Shown: one piece after another, positions 18,792 to 28,187 of the stretch
How the letters are laid out: the number at the start of each line of letters is the position of its first letter
Position numbering within the stretch: the first letter of the stretch is position 1
Origin: Paenibacillus sp. SC116
GTDB lineage: Bacteria > Bacillota > Bacilli > Paenibacillales > Paenibacillaceae
Direction: 5' to 3'
Assembly (NCBI RefSeq): GCF_024733555.1
Contig: NZ_JANIOF010000005.1
Location: forward strand, 62,001 to 126,000
DNA length: 64,000 nucleotides
Translations under genes and position numbers: made by a program
Notes under the pieces: model-generated
What the model saw: only the letters and a program-made list of their open reading frames with translations
What the model was told of the DNA's origin: nothing
The model's database searches: none

Positions 18792-18963
18792 TGAAACCCG
18801 TCACCTCGATTAGCAAAATCAATGTTGAAAACTGTTTGACTCGCTCATTGTAACATACCGCCCATAGACCGTCCAATACGAACCAGCCGGTGATTCATTT
18901 TCCATGGGGCAACTCCCTGCATTCCGTGCATTCTATAAGTAGGATGTCCAGACAGGAAGGAGA

Positions 18964-19698
18964 ATGATCGTGTCACATCTAACGTCAGAACAACTACAGC
19001 ATCTGAAACGTGAACTTACAACTGAACAAGCTGATCTGGAACGAAGACTTCATCAAAACGATCAATATAATTTGGCGGATTCCATTAAAGAAACGACAGG
19101 TGAACTGTCTCCGATCGATAATCACCCAGCCGATCTCGCCACTGAATTGTATGAACGCGAAAAAGATATCTCATTATTAGAGCATCATGAAATTCAGCTT
19201 GAACGTATTGAAACGGCATTAACACTAATGGAAAAAGGAACGTACGGTACCTGCGTTGTATGCGGCCAGCCTATACCTTATGAACGATTAGAAGCTATAC
19301 CTTCAACCATGTACTGTGTCAAAGACTGCCCTGAGCAAACGGTTTCCCATAACCGCCCCGTCGAAGAGGAATTTCTTACTCCTCCATTTGGCCGCACAAG
19401 CTTAGATGAACGCGAGGACCAAAATGGCTTCGATGGAGAAGATGCTTGGCAGATCGTAGAAGCATGGGGAACATCCGATAGCCCGGCCATGCATGAAGAA
19501 TCCGATATAGACAGTTATGACCGCATCATGATTGAAGCATCTGAAGAAATTGATGGCTGTGTCGAGTCTTTTGAAAGCTTTGTCGCAACCGATATAACAG
19601 GTAAATTTGTATCTGTTGTTCGCAATCGTCAATATGCTCGCTATATGAATACTGGCGAAGGCGAGCCACTTTTAGAGCCCGACCGCTACTACGATTAA
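18964..19698 (+). CDS. TraR/DksA-type zinc-finger protein, YteA-like
   Basis: Protein of 244 residues. The N-terminal part is helical and coiled-coil-like (HLTSEQLQHLKRELTTEQAD, residues 5-24). A DksA-type finger follows at about 97-122: CVVCGQPIPYERLEAIP, then YCVKDC. The acidic C-terminal region (about 125-244) is conserved in the YteA sporulation family of bacilli. Family members are predicted RNA polymerase-associated or sporulation proteins; the precise role is unknown. ATG follows AGGAAGGAGA very closely; a GTG at 18970 has better spacing and could be the real start. Only plus-strand gene between 6.4 and 57 kb. Confidence 0.8.
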   Translation: MIVSHLTSEQLQHLKRELTTEQADLERRLHQNDQYNLADSIKETTGELSPIDNHPADLATELYEREKDISLLEHHEIQLERIETALTLMEKGTYGTCVVCGQPIPYERLEAIPSTMYCVKDCPEQTVSHNRPVEEEFLTPPFGRTSLDEREDQNGFDGEDAWQIVEAWGTSDSPAMHEESDIDSYDRIMIEASEEIDGCVESFESFVATDITGKFVSVVRNRQYARYMNTGEGEPLLEPDRYYD

Positions 19699-19720
19699 AA
19701 TTAAACATCGCAATTAATAA

Positions 19721-20101
19721 TCAATACATCTTCGAATCTAATTGGGATTGAACAATACGAACGATATCAGCAATAAAGTCCCCAATAAGAGGGAGATTCA
19801 GTGCACCAAGCCATTGAAGAACATAAAGTAGCAATACCGTAACGAACGTAATTCCGATAACAACACCTACACCACGTGCTACACCTGCTACAAAATTAAC
19901 CCAAAGCAAACGGGGCATATTCAGCATTAACTCTGTATATTCAAGCATTCTAGAGCGCTCAAATTGTAATGATATTTTCTGCAACAATGCATGCATACCT
20001 TCAATAATTTCACGATCTGATTTATTTTTGTCGTCCAAGCATTCTTTCAATTGTTCCATATCAACTTCAACACGCTCAACTGTACGTTTTCTTTTCTTCA
20101 T
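19721..20101 (-). CDS. DUF5665-type membrane protein
   Basis: 126 residues. A basic N-terminus (KKRKRTVERVEV) and a charged helical half (to about 55) precede one or two hydrophobic segments (about 70-110), then a short amphipathic end (DIVRIVQSQLDSK). The GVARGVGVVIGITF segment is typical of the DUF5665 family, whose function is unknown. ATG with GGAGG upstream. Lies downstream of ileS, separated from it by a terminator, and converges with the YteA-like gene. Confidence 0.7.
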   Translation of the reverse strand: MKKRKRTVERVEVDMEQLKECLDDKNKSDREIIEGMHALLQKISLQFERSRMLEYTELMLNMPRLLWVNFVAGVARGVGVVIGITFVTVLLLYVLQWLGALNLPLIGDFIADIVRIVQSQLDSKMY

Positions 20102-20159
20102 GATGGATTAGGCCTCCTAATCAAACAGATGCGTCAACAGGTCCCTTTTTCAAACAAAA

Positions 20160-20200
20160 GAGCGTCGACAACTGCGAGAATTTTCGCACGGTCGACGCTC
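20160..20200 (-). terminator. ileS terminator
   Basis: A 10-bp stem (GAGCGTCGAC at 20160-20169 with GTCGACGCTC at 20191-20200), with an inner stem TGCGA/TCGCA, is followed by TTTTGTTTG in the minus direction. Confidence 0.85.
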
Positions 20201-20272
20201 CCCTTTATCCGTAAAGCTTAAGGCTTCCGCTCGCTCCACTAGTGTTGCTCACGTAAACCTAACTTATGCCTA

Positions 20273-23200
20273 TCACTGAATGTGAACACCAATTGTCTTC
20301 GTACCGAGATCAACGGATTCCATTTGTTCAGTCTGGCCAAACGAAAGCTCTGCTACGAGTACATTGTCACGCAACGTACCTTCAAAGGCAACGATAGCAG
20401 CTTGCAATTCCTCATCGACATGAAGAACGATGTTTACGCGTTTCTCGATCGGTAAGTCGAGTTTTTTACGCGTATCTTGAATCGCACGAACAACTTCACG
20501 TACCCAGCCTTCTTGTTCAAGCGCTGGTGTAATATCTGTGTTCAGAGCTATTGTCATTTTGTAGCCAGAAGCAGCCGCGAAGCCTTCTTTAGCCTTCTTC
20601 TCGACGAGAAGCTCCTCTTCCGTCAATTGCAGAACTTCTCCTTCTGCTGTTGTGAATTGGAATTGGCCGCTTTGAACCACTTGGCTAGCTTGCTCTGCGC
20701 TCATGGAACGAAGCTCATTTTGCAACGGACCAACATGCTTGCCATATTTTTTACCCGCTACTTTCAAGTTCAGCTTCAAGCTGAAATCTACAAATCCGTT
20801 ATCGCTGTTCTCAATGCGAATCTGCTTCACATTGATCTCATCCTTGATTACTTCTTCGTAGGCAGCTAGATCGAACTCGCGATCCATCGATACGATAAGC
20901 TCGGACAATGGTTGACGCGTCTTAATGCTCGTCTCATTACGTACGTTACGAGCCAACTCAACGATTTGACGAGCTGTTTCCATATCGCGCTCAAGCTCCG
21001 CATCAATAATGGATGCATCAGCTGCTGGATATCCAGCCAAGTGAACACTTTCTTCTGCTCCACCAAGATTACCATAAATATCTTCTGCAACCATAGGAGC
21101 GTAAGGTGCAATGAGACGGGATAACGTCAGTAGCACTTCACGAAGTGTTTGATAAGCAGACAGTTTGTCATCTGTCATCTCACTGCCCCAGAAACGGTCA
21201 CGAGAACGACGGATGTACCAGTTGCTAAGCTCATCTACATAGCTTTCAATCGCTTTAGCTGGATTTAGGAAGTCGTTTGTTTCCAAGCCTTTCGTTACAG
21301 AAGTAACGAGCGTTTGAAGACGAGACAAAATCCAACGATCAAGCTTGTTATCGGAAGTACGAGCTGCATATGCTTGTGGATCGTAGTTATCGATGGTCGC
21401 ATACAACGCATAGAAAGCATGCGTGTTCACTAGCGTATCAATTACTTTCGATTTCGCTTCTGCAACGATCTGCTTCGAGAAACGCTTCGAGTTCCACGGC
21501 GCACTGTCAGCCAATAGTGCCCAACGGAATGCGTCTGTTCCGAACTCATTAATGATTTCCCAAGGATCGATAACGTTACCTTTGGATTTGGACATCTTTT
21601 GTCCGTTCTCATCCAAGATATGGCCCGTCGCGATAACTGCCTTGTACGGAGCAACACCTTTGTATAACGTCGCAACTGCTAGCAAGCTGTAGAACCAGCC
21701 GCGCGTCTGATCGATTCCTTCGCAGATAATATCTGCTGGGAATTGCTGTTCGAATTTCTGCTCGTCACCGAACGGATGATGATGCTGTGCAAATGGCATC
21801 GAACCACTATCGAACCATACATCGATAACCTCAGAAGTGCGCTCCATCTTACCACCTTCACAGTGCGGACAATGCAATTTCACCGCATCTACATACGGCT
21901 TGTGCAGCTCCAAGTCCTCTGCAATTGGGTCAACAGAACGAGCACGCAAGTCAGCATGGCTCTCAGGTGCATATTGCTCATCACAAGATGAACATACCCA
22001 CACGTTAAGCGGAGTTCCCCAATAACGATTACGGCTAATGTTCCAATCCACCAAATCTTCCAAGAAGTTTCCGAAGCGGCCTTCACGAATATGACCAGGG
22101 TACCAGTCGACCTTGCTGTTATTTTCAATTAATAAGTCTTTAACCGCTGTCGTCTGAATGAACCAAGATTCTGTCGCATAGTAGAGCAACGGCGATTTAC
22201 AACGCCAGCAGAATGGATAGCTGTGCTCGTATTTCTCTTTGCTGAACAGAAGACCTTTTTCAGACAACATTTTCACGATATCAATATCGCAATCTTTAAC
22301 GAAACGACCTGCCATGTCTGTTACTTCTTCCGTATAACGGCCATGTGAATCAACAACGCTGAAGAAGGTGATTCCGTTCTCACGGCATGCACGGTTATCG
22401 TCTTCACCATGAGCAGGAGCCATATGAACGATACCCGTACCGCTTGCATCTGTAACAAAGTCAGCACCAACAATGAGATGACCTTTAGCAGGCTTCACAT
22501 AAACAAATGGCGCTTGATACGTCTTATTGATAAACTCAGAGCCTTTGTGCTCGGATACGATCTCATATTCGCCAGACATTACATTGTCAACGAGGTTTTT
22601 CGCCATGATGTACACTTCGCCATCTTGCTTCACACGCACATAATCCATAGCTGGATTCATTGCGAGTGCAGCATGAGCAGGAAGTGTCCATGGCGTTGTC
22701 GTCCATGCAAGTACATAGTCGCCTGAATCATCAAGTTTAAACTTCACGGTAGCAGACAAGTCTTTTACCGTTTCATAGCCTTGTGCCACTTCATGCGAAC
22801 TCAACGTCGTTTGGCAGCAAGGGCAGTACGGGCTTACACGGTGTCCACGGTACAGCAAGCCCTTCTTATGAATCGTAGATAGAATGTGCCATACACTCTC
22901 GATATATTTATTATCAAGTGTAATGTACGGATTGTCCAAGTCCGTCCAATAAGCGATAGCTTCTGTTAACTCACGCCATTTATGCTCATATTCAAATACG
23001 CTGTCTTTACATTTTTGAATAAATGCTTCTACACCGTAATTTTCGATTTCTTGCTTACCGGAGATACCCAGCTGCTTCTCTACACCCAACTCTACAGGAA
23101 GACCATGCGTATCCCAACCTGCTTTACGCTGAACATTGTAGCCTGACATCGTCTTATAGCGGCAGATGAAGTCCTTAATAACGCGTCCAAGTACATGCCC

Positions 23201-23365
23201 GATATGAGGCGCACCGTTCGCAGTAGGAGGCCCCTCATAAAATACAAAGCTTGGCTTGCCTTGACGATTTTCAATCGTTTTTTTGAATGTTTCTTCGCGA
23301 TTCCACTTCTCCAAGATGCGGAGTTCACGTTCTCTAGCTCGTTCCTTGACGTCTACCTTTTTCAT
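20273..23365 (-). CDS. ileS: Isoleucyl-tRNA synthetase, type 2 (eukaryote-like)
   Basis: Charges tRNA-Ile. 1030 residues from the ATG at 23365 (GAGG six bases upstream); a longer in-frame start would run into the T-box terminator. Class I motifs: PPTANGAPHIGHVLG with an intact HIGH, RKAGWDTHGLPVE, and KMSKS in GQKMSKSKGN (about 610). The N-terminal context PPTANG, the length and the C-terminal domain without an obvious zinc finger mark it as the IleRS2 class shared with eukaryotes and with MupA, generally poorly inhibited by mupirocin. B. subtilis has IleRS1 (PPYANG, 921 residues) at this locus. Transcribed from its own promoter through a T-box leader, next to divIVA. Confidence 0.96.
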   Translation of the reverse strand: MKKVDVKERARERELRILEKWNREETFKKTIENRQGKPSFVFYEGPPTANGAPHIGHVLGRVIKDFICRYKTMSGYNVQRKAGWDTHGLPVELGVEKQLGISGKQEIENYGVEAFIQKCKDSVFEYEHKWRELTEAIAYWTDLDNPYITLDNKYIESVWHILSTIHKKGLLYRGHRVSPYCPCCQTTLSSHEVAQGYETVKDLSATVKFKLDDSGDYVLAWTTTPWTLPAHAALAMNPAMDYVRVKQDGEVYIMAKNLVDNVMSGEYEIVSEHKGSEFINKTYQAPFVYVKPAKGHLIVGADFVTDASGTGIVHMAPAHGEDDNRACRENGITFFSVVDSHGRYTEEVTDMAGRFVKDCDIDIVKMLSEKGLLFSKEKYEHSYPFCWRCKSPLLYYATESWFIQTTAVKDLLIENNSKVDWYPGHIREGRFGNFLEDLVDWNISRNRYWGTPLNVWVCSSCDEQYAPESHADLRARSVDPIAEDLELHKPYVDAVKLHCPHCEGGKMERTSEVIDVWFDSGSMPFAQHHHPFGDEQKFEQQFPADIICEGIDQTRGWFYSLLAVATLYKGVAPYKAVIATGHILDENGQKMSKSKGNVIDPWEIINEFGTDAFRWALLADSAPWNSKRFSKQIVAEAKSKVIDTLVNTHAFYALYATIDNYDPQAYAARTSDNKLDRWILSRLQTLVTSVTKGLETNDFLNPAKAIESYVDELSNWYIRRSRDRFWGSEMTDDKLSAYQTLREVLLTLSRLIAPYAPMVAEDIYGNLGGAEESVHLAGYPAADASIIDAELERDMETARQIVELARNVRNETSIKTRQPLSELIVSMDREFDLAAYEEVIKDEINVKQIRIENSDNGFVDFSLKLNLKVAGKKYGKHVGPLQNELRSMSAEQASQVVQSGQFQFTTAEGEVLQLTEEELLVEKKAKEGFAAASGYKMTIALNTDITPALEQEGWVREVVRAIQDTRKKLDLPIEKRVNIVLHVDEELQAAIVAFEGTLRDNVLVAELSFGQTEQMESVDLGTKTIGVHIQ

Positions 23366-23429
23366 CGTCCTCATCCTTTCTTCTCTATACAGAACCACTG
23401 TCGACAGTTGAGTATTCAAGGCCAAAAAC

Positions 23430-23748
23430 ACCAAAAAACCCCGTCCCATAAAGGGACGAGGTTGACTCGCGTTACCACCCTTGTTCTATCCGTATAGACG
23501 ACATATTCGTCATCGGCAGTTACTGCCCGGATAGCACTCTGAAGTATCTTCGCCTAGTGCAAAGACACAGTCGGATAACGGCCGACAGCCGATTAAGCTT
23601 ACTTTGCGTGCATTCAGCTTAATATCTCAGGGATGATGTCCACGTGCGGTTCATTCATCGGTTCTCAGCTACCCCGACTCTCTGATTGAATAAACGGATG
23701 CATTGGCGCGTTCCCGTCGCTGATTGTTAATCATCATATTTAGATTAT
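23430..23748 (-). ncRNA. T-box leader of ileS
   Basis: The T-box core AAGGGTGGTAACGCG is present in minus orientation at 23468-23483. It is followed by the terminator stem CGTCCC/GGGACG (23443-23458) and TTTTTT. The leader, about 320 nt from the predicted start, is long enough for stem I, and tandem ATC triplets at 23632-23637 are candidate specifier codons for Ile. Uncharged tRNA-Ile would pair its CCA end with UGGU in the bulge and allow read-through into ileS. Confidence 0.92.
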
Positions 23749-23754
23749 TACTAT

Positions 23755-23783
23755 GTTATATCGTGTTTTGAACGAAAAGTCAA
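23755..23783 (-). promoter_or_regulatory. ileS promoter (sigma-A type)
   Basis: TTGACT (23778-23783) and TATAAC (23755-23760) are 17 bp apart in minus orientation, close to consensus and correctly placed before the T-box leader. Confidence 0.8.
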
Positions 23784-23836
23784 TGCAGCTTACTTGCTAG
23801 CTCAACGCAGCAGTCAGCTCGCCTACTTTGCTCAAA

Positions 23837-24322
23837 TTAATACTCGTCTCTGCTTGCTTCTGCGCGCTCAAGAGCTTCCCAGCCATCTTGGCTAAGCAGC
23901 TCTAGTTGAGCTTCCACCAATGTACGGAAACGAGCACGATAAATAGAAGCTTGCTTCTTCAACTCTTCTACTTCCAATGCAATCTTGCGTGACTTAGCAA
24001 GTGCATCATTTACAATGCGATCTGCGTTTTTCTCAGCTTCCTTAACGATGAGCTGAGATTCTTTCTTCGCGTTGCTTTTCACATCATCTGCAGCTTCCTG
24101 AGCAACAATGATCGTTTTGCTCAACGTCTCTTCCAGATTCGAAAAATGATTAAGCTTGTCTTGCAAGTTTTGAGCATGGTTATGAATTTCCTTATTTTCT
24201 TTAATGAGCGCTTCATAATCTTTAATAATCTGATCTAAAAATTCGTTTACTGCATCCTCATCGTAACCGCGAAGTTTGCGCGGAAACTCTTTATTATGTA
24301 TATCCAATGGTGTCAAAGGCAT
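23837..24322 (-). CDS. divIVA: Septum/pole-localising protein DivIVA
   Basis: Coiled-coil protein that binds curved membrane at poles and division sites. 161 residues. The membrane-binding N-terminus is MPLTPLDIHNKEFPRKLRGY, followed by DEDAVNEFLDQI and long heptad regions (about 30-140). The ATG at 24322 is preferred: AGGAGG is 8 bases away, whereas the ATG at 24331 is too close to it. Synteny ylmH-divIVA-ileS is typical of Firmicutes. In spore formers DivIVA also helps anchor the chromosome origin during sporulation. Confidence 0.95.
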   Translation of the reverse strand: MPLTPLDIHNKEFPRKLRGYDEDAVNEFLDQIIKDYEALIKENKEIHNHAQNLQDKLNHFSNLEETLSKTIIVAQEAADDVKSNAKKESQLIVKEAEKNADRIVNDALAKSRKIALEVEELKKQASIYRARFRTLVEAQLELLSQDGWEALERAEASRDEY

Positions 24323-24482
24323 TGCATGCACCTCCTTAAAAATGTCGAACCTATCTTATTGATGTTATGAAATATACGCCCGACAGCTGCGTCGAATCGC
24401 AGAAAGCGAAAGTCTTTATCTAATTTTTATTGGTGAAGGGAAGGAGCTAGCTGTGCGCTCTGGTGTATATCGCATTGTAGGC

Positions 24483-25265
24483 TTATTGATACGTCCCCAC
24501 CATCACGCGCATGCGCCCCTTCTTCGATACTCCTTCTATTTCAAGCACTTTGAATCGACCAAAGCCTTGTAAAGAAACAACATCTCCCACCGTCAATGGA
24601 ACAGAAGGATTCTCTTCTACTTTCCAATTGACTTTACAACGGCCATTTTTAATCGGAGCTGTTATCTTCGCACGACTCAAACGAAACACATCACTTACAA
24701 TTCCATCCAGTCGCATCGAGGCAACCGATATCGTAAATGGCTTCCACTCTTGCCCAGTAACACGCAATTCGGTCAAAGGAACTAAATCCGTAAATACCGG
24801 CACGCGATGCACCTGCCTCAAGTGGGTATCTAGAAATGAAGCAATATCCTCGGTTACTAGCACATGAGCACCAGCATCACTCGTATGAATATCACCAATT
24901 TTATCTCGCTTAATACCAAGTCCAAGCAATGCTCCCAAATAGTCACCATGCTCCAACTCACTCATCCGTTGATCAGATGAAGAGATAGAAAGCACAGTCA
25001 TGTCCATCGGCTCAGCCTCAACATAAACATATTCAGGTGCAATAATTGCTCGGCACCGCTCCGCCCCTTCATAACCACCATCAACACGCAGTGCTATATC
25101 ATCTCTGCGGTTAACGAGCGTTTGGACAATATACGCCTGTCTTGGGTCAAGGAAGTCCGTCAAGCGGACTTCATGACGCTCTGCTGCTCTTATCATCCAC
25201 TCTGACGCGCGATCTACGAAAGGCCGCTCGTCAGGGTGAAAATGTACTTTAATCTGCTCACTCAT
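24483..25265 (-). CDS. ylmH: YlmH, S4-domain RNA-binding protein
   Basis: 260 residues. The C-terminal S4 domain (about 180-255) has the pattern RLDGIVSDVFRLSRAKITAP followed by CKVNWKV and VGDVVSLQGFGRFKV. The N-terminal part (FLDPRQAYIV, LGALLGLGIKRDKIGDI) is the conserved YlmH region. Known family roles are ribosome-associated rescue of stalled or peptidyl-tRNA-carrying large subunits and, in cyanobacteria and cocci, links to division. Sits between yggT and divIVA as in Bacillus. Confidence 0.9.
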   Translation of the reverse strand: MSEQIKVHFHPDERPFVDRASEWMIRAAERHEVRLTDFLDPRQAYIVQTLVNRRDDIALRVDGGYEGAERCRAIIAPEYVYVEAEPMDMTVLSISSSDQRMSELEHGDYLGALLGLGIKRDKIGDIHTSDAGAHVLVTEDIASFLDTHLRQVHRVPVFTDLVPLTELRVTGQEWKPFTISVASMRLDGIVSDVFRLSRAKITAPIKNGRCKVNWKVEENPSVPLTVGDVVSLQGFGRFKVLEIEGVSKKGRMRVMVGTYQ

Positions 25266-25277
25266 CGTATTGATATC

Positions 25278-25556
25278 CTATAGAATATAAGTAATGACTG
25301 TTGCTAAACCAATGTGTACAAATTGCAATACGAACAAGGCGACAATCGGAGAAATATCGAGCACTCCGCCGATCGGTGGAATGATTCGACGGAAAATAGA
25401 TAAATACGGCTCAACAATTTTGCCTATGATCTCACCGATGAAGCTTGACCTCACGTTCGGTACCCAAGACATAAGCACGTAAATAATGACAAGCCACCAG
25501 TAAATATTAAATAAATAAGCTACGTATTCTAATACGGTTGATTCAAATGACGACAA
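25278..25556 (-). CDS. ylmG: YggT-family membrane protein (YlmG)
   Basis: About 92 residues from a proposed TTG at 25556 that follows GAGGTGAG overlapping the sepF stop. A longer frame back to 25598 would overlap sepF and include unrelated residues. Two hydrophobic segments (about 8-32 and 65-90) flank the family motif FRRIIPPIGGVLDISPIVAL. Role unknown; the family is linked by neighbourhood and by plastid/cyanobacterial data to division-related nucleoid or envelope organisation. Confidence 0.85.
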   Translation of the reverse strand: MSSFESTVLEYVAYLFNIYWWLVIIYVLMSWVPNVRSSFIGEIIGKIVEPYLSIFRRIIPPIGGVLDISPIVALFVLQFVHIGLATVITYIL

Positions 25557-25563
25557 ATTCAAC

Positions 25564-26037
25564 TCACCTCGATTGCTTGTATTCCATATCTTCAGCAAAC
25601 ATTTCTGCGATGGAGCCTTGGATCTCTACATTTTCAGGTACACAGAGAAAGATATTGCTCCCCAGCTTAGAAATGTTCCCACTTAAAGCATACACTGTTC
25701 CGCTCAAAAAATCGATAATTCGAAGCGCCTGATCCGTCCGAACACGCTGTAAATTAATGACAACAGAGCGTCTTGAACGAAGATGATCTGCAATTTCTTG
25801 AGCTTCGTCATACGAACGTGGTTCAAATAATACTACTTTGGAGCCTTTTTGAGAATGAATGCTGACAACATTCGAAGTTTTTGCTTTTCTAGCTTCAAAT
25901 GTCGGAGCCTCTATTTCCTGCTCATATTCCTCAGCATGCTCTTCTCTATCACGATCGCGATCACGGTCACGGTCAGCATAATCGTACTCTTCGTCCTGCA
26001 CACTGAACATATTTAATATCCGGTTCATAACTCCCAT
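25564..26037 (-). CDS. sepF: Cell division protein SepF
   Basis: FtsZ-binding, membrane-associated protein that bundles FtsZ filaments. 157 residues from the ATG at 26037 (AAGGGG upstream, one base after the yggS stop). The N-terminal amphipathic membrane helix is [17 protein letters not shown]. It is followed by an unusual (RD)n tract, an acidic linker, and the C-terminal domain (about 65-150) with [19 protein letters not shown] and RSVVINLQR. Helps tether the Z ring together with FtsA. Confidence 0.94.
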   Translation of the reverse strand: MGVMNRILNMFSVQDEEYDYADRDRDRDRDREEHAEEYEQEIEAPTFEARKAKTSNVVSIHSQKGSKVVLFEPRSYDEAQEIADHLRSRRSVVINLQRVRTDQALRIIDFLSGTVYALSGNISKLGSNIFLCVPENVEIQGSIAEMFAEDMEYKQSR

Positions 26038-26038
26038 A

Positions 26039-26722
26039 CTAATCCCCTTCCTGCCCAACTAGGATGGAACCGAGTCGAACCCATGATGCACCTTCTTCGA
26101 TAGCAACCTCGAAATCGTTAGACATCCCCATGGACAAATGCTGTAATGGTATACTGCGTGTCTCATTTAATTCGTTGCGCAATTGGCGCAAGCTGCGAAA
26201 TACAGGGCGTGTCTCTTCTGGTTCTGCTTCATATGGAGCCATCGTCATTAAGCCGATCGGATCGATATGCGGATATTGACTTAGCTTATCCAGAAATGGT
26301 TCGACCTCATCCGGAGCAAGACCATGCTTGGATAGTTCTCCTGATACATTAACTTGTATAAAACAACGCACCGTTATATCCAATGCTTGTGCCTGCTTCT
26401 CTATCGCTTCCGCCAAGGACACACGATCCAACGAATGGATATATTCAAACTTACCCACTACATCCTTTGCTTTCTTCGATTGCACGCTTCCTATAAAGTG
26501 CCAGCAAGCCTCGTCACGGAACTCATTCCATTTTGCTTCAGCATGATGCCAGCGATTCTCGCCAATATGTTTTAATCCGGCACGGATAACGCGACCTGTC
26601 ATGTCCTGCGATACATACTTCGTAACCGCTACAACATGAACATCTTCACGCTGTCTCCCACTGCGCTCACAAGCAGCGACAATACGACGTTCCACTTCTT
26701 CCATGCGCTGCAGTAATGTCAT
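26039..26722 (-). CDS. ylmE: YggS-family PLP homeostasis protein (YlmE)
   Basis: 227 residues; single-domain alanine-racemase-like TIM barrel that binds pyridoxal phosphate and balances cellular PLP. The PLP lysine is in [26 protein letters not shown] and [13 protein letters not shown] are the family signatures. The ATG at 26722 is chosen because AAGAAGGG precedes it and it begins 4 bases after the pgeF stop; the longer frame would overlap that gene by 50 bases. Confidence 0.93.
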   Translation of the reverse strand: MTLLQRMEEVERRIVAACERSGRQREDVHVVAVTKYVSQDMTGRVIRAGLKHIGENRWHHAEAKWNEFRDEACWHFIGSVQSKKAKDVVGKFEYIHSLDRVSLAEAIEKQAQALDITVRCFIQVNVSGELSKHGLAPDEVEPFLDKLSQYPHIDPIGLMTMAPYEAEPEETRPVFRSLRQLRNELNETRSIPLQHLSMGMSNDFEVAIEEGASWVRLGSILVGQEGD

Positions 26723-26726
26723 AGTT

Positions 26727-27620
26727 TCATCCCTTCTTCCAGCCAACCCAACTTGCCATGCGTCCCGTTCCTCCACCTTCTACGCGGTGGGAATAAAACC
26801 ATTGTGTATGGCAACCGGTACACCATGTAGTACATTCGATATGACTGCTTAAAATTCCTGCTTGAATCAACAATTGTCGATTGATTTCACGCAAATCCAG
26901 CATAGCTCGTCCTTCATTTGTCGGCTTTAGCGCAGCATTCGCCTCTTCCGGCAAATCATTAAGCAAACGCTGTATAGGTTGTATTACCCGATCATCGACT
27001 TCATAACAACATGCGCCGATGGAAGGTCCAATTGCAGCGCGAATATTACCTAGTTCAGAACCATATGTACGCTGCATCGCTTCTACGGTACGTTCAGCAA
27101 TTTTTCCTACCGTCCCTTTCCACCCAGCATGCGCAACACCAATAGCACGAGTTACGGGATCGACAAATAACAACGGCACACAATCAGCATAGAAAGAGGT
27201 AAGCCAGATGCCTGCTTCGTTCGTTATGAGCGCATCTGAATCCGGTATGGCATCTTCACGCTCTAGCCTCCCCCTTCCCTTATCTGCAGCCTTTACTACA
27301 TATACGTCTTGTCCATGTACTTGCTCAGCACATGTCCAAGCATCAAATGGCATATTTACAACCGATGCCAGTCTCTTTCTATTTTCCACAACATGACTAG
27401 GATCATCCTGAACATGTAGGGCACAATTTAGTGAATCCCTGCCACCCTGGCTTACTCCGCCACGTCTTGTCGTAAAGCCTGCTGTCAATTCAGGCATTTC
27501 AGACGTCCATTTTTTCAACTCTAGAACTGCAGGTGCTCCCGTTTCTAGATCATGATTAGTTTCAATATCTGTTGTCTCTTCTGCACGTTGCAAATGTTTG
27601 AACTGAAAAGGTTCCATCAT
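26727..27620 (-). CDS. pgeF: Purine nucleoside/peptidoglycan-editing factor, laccase-domain family (YlmD)
   Basis: 297 residues, DUF152/'polyphenol oxidase' family. Metal-binding motifs are visible: CAEQVHG, YADCVPLLF, GVAHAGWKGT, GPSIGACCYEV. Members act as adenosine phosphorylase/deaminase-type enzymes, and the E. coli homologue edits peptidoglycan (removes L-Ser misincorporated by MurC). The N-terminal about 30 residues are variable. The second ATG (27617) has better spacing to AGAGGTG than the first. Located in the ylmCDEFGH block next to division genes. Confidence 0.9.
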   Translation of the reverse strand: MMEPFQFKHLQRAEETTDIETNHDLETGAPAVLELKKWTSEMPELTAGFTTRRGGVSQGGRDSLNCALHVQDDPSHVVENRKRLASVVNMPFDAWTCAEQVHGQDVYVVKAADKGRGRLEREDAIPDSDALITNEAGIWLTSFYADCVPLLFVDPVTRAIGVAHAGWKGTVGKIAERTVEAMQRTYGSELGNIRAAIGPSIGACCYEVDDRVIQPIQRLLNDLPEEANAALKPTNEGRAMLDLREINRQLLIQAGILSSHIECTTWCTGCHTQWFYSHRVEGGGTGRMASWVGWKKG

Positions 27621-27693
27621 CTCACCTCTTCGATACAGTGTAACATACTATGAAGGGCTTCGTCTCATATCAAGATGTGCATTTCCTGCACAT

Positions 27694-27984
27694 CTAAGAT
27701 CGAAACGTCACTGCCTGACTTTCAGACTCATCGACTTTTTGCAGCTGACTCTGCTCTAATTTTACTAGTACGACATCCGCACCTATTTTTACAATGTTAC
27801 GCCATGGAATAATTAATTCATTACCACTGCCAAACAATCCGAACAACTTGCTATAATTCGGCACAACGATGGCATCAATTCGCCCTTGCTTCAGATCAAG
27901 CTCTAGATCGCTAATTTGTCCAAGTTTCTTGCCATCTACAATATTGATAACATCCTTTGTTTGGAAGTCTGAAATTTTCACCAT
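27694..27984 (-). CDS. ylmC: YlmC/YmxH-type PRC-barrel protein
   Basis: 96 residues from the ATG at 27984 (a GTG lies six bases earlier). The sequence is one PRC-barrel-like domain: MVKISDFQTKDVINIVDGKK, then LGQISDLELDLKQGRI and ELIIPWRNIVKIGADVVLV. YlmC/YmxH proteins are small, sporulation-associated in expression and of unknown function. First gene of the ylm block after sigG. A 9-bp hairpin (27673-27695) overlaps its end without a T run. Confidence 0.88.
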   Translation of the reverse strand: MVKISDFQTKDVINIVDGKKLGQISDLELDLKQGRIDAIVVPNYSKLFGLFGSGNELIIPWRNIVKIGADVVLVKLEQSQLQKVDESESQAVTFRS

Positions 27985-28116
27985 AGTCACATCCCATCTG
28001 TAAGTTCCGTTATGCTAGTATATGTGCCATATGAGCAAAATGCCCTATTGTCCGCATATAACTTGTGCGAATGATTTGAAACGAGAGCTTCCATAACCAT
28101 AAAAAATGTAATTAGA

Positions 28117-28157
28117 AAAAGCCGCTCCAGTCCCGTTATGAGACCGCAGCAGCTTTT
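28117..28157 (-). terminator. sigG terminator
   Basis: In minus orientation AAAGCTGCT/AGCGGCTTT and GTCTC/GGGAC form an interrupted stem followed by TTTTTC. It lies about 30 bases beyond the sigG stop. Confidence 0.7.
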
Positions 28158-28187
28158 ATGGATCTTGCAGCGCTATTCAATTTTGGA

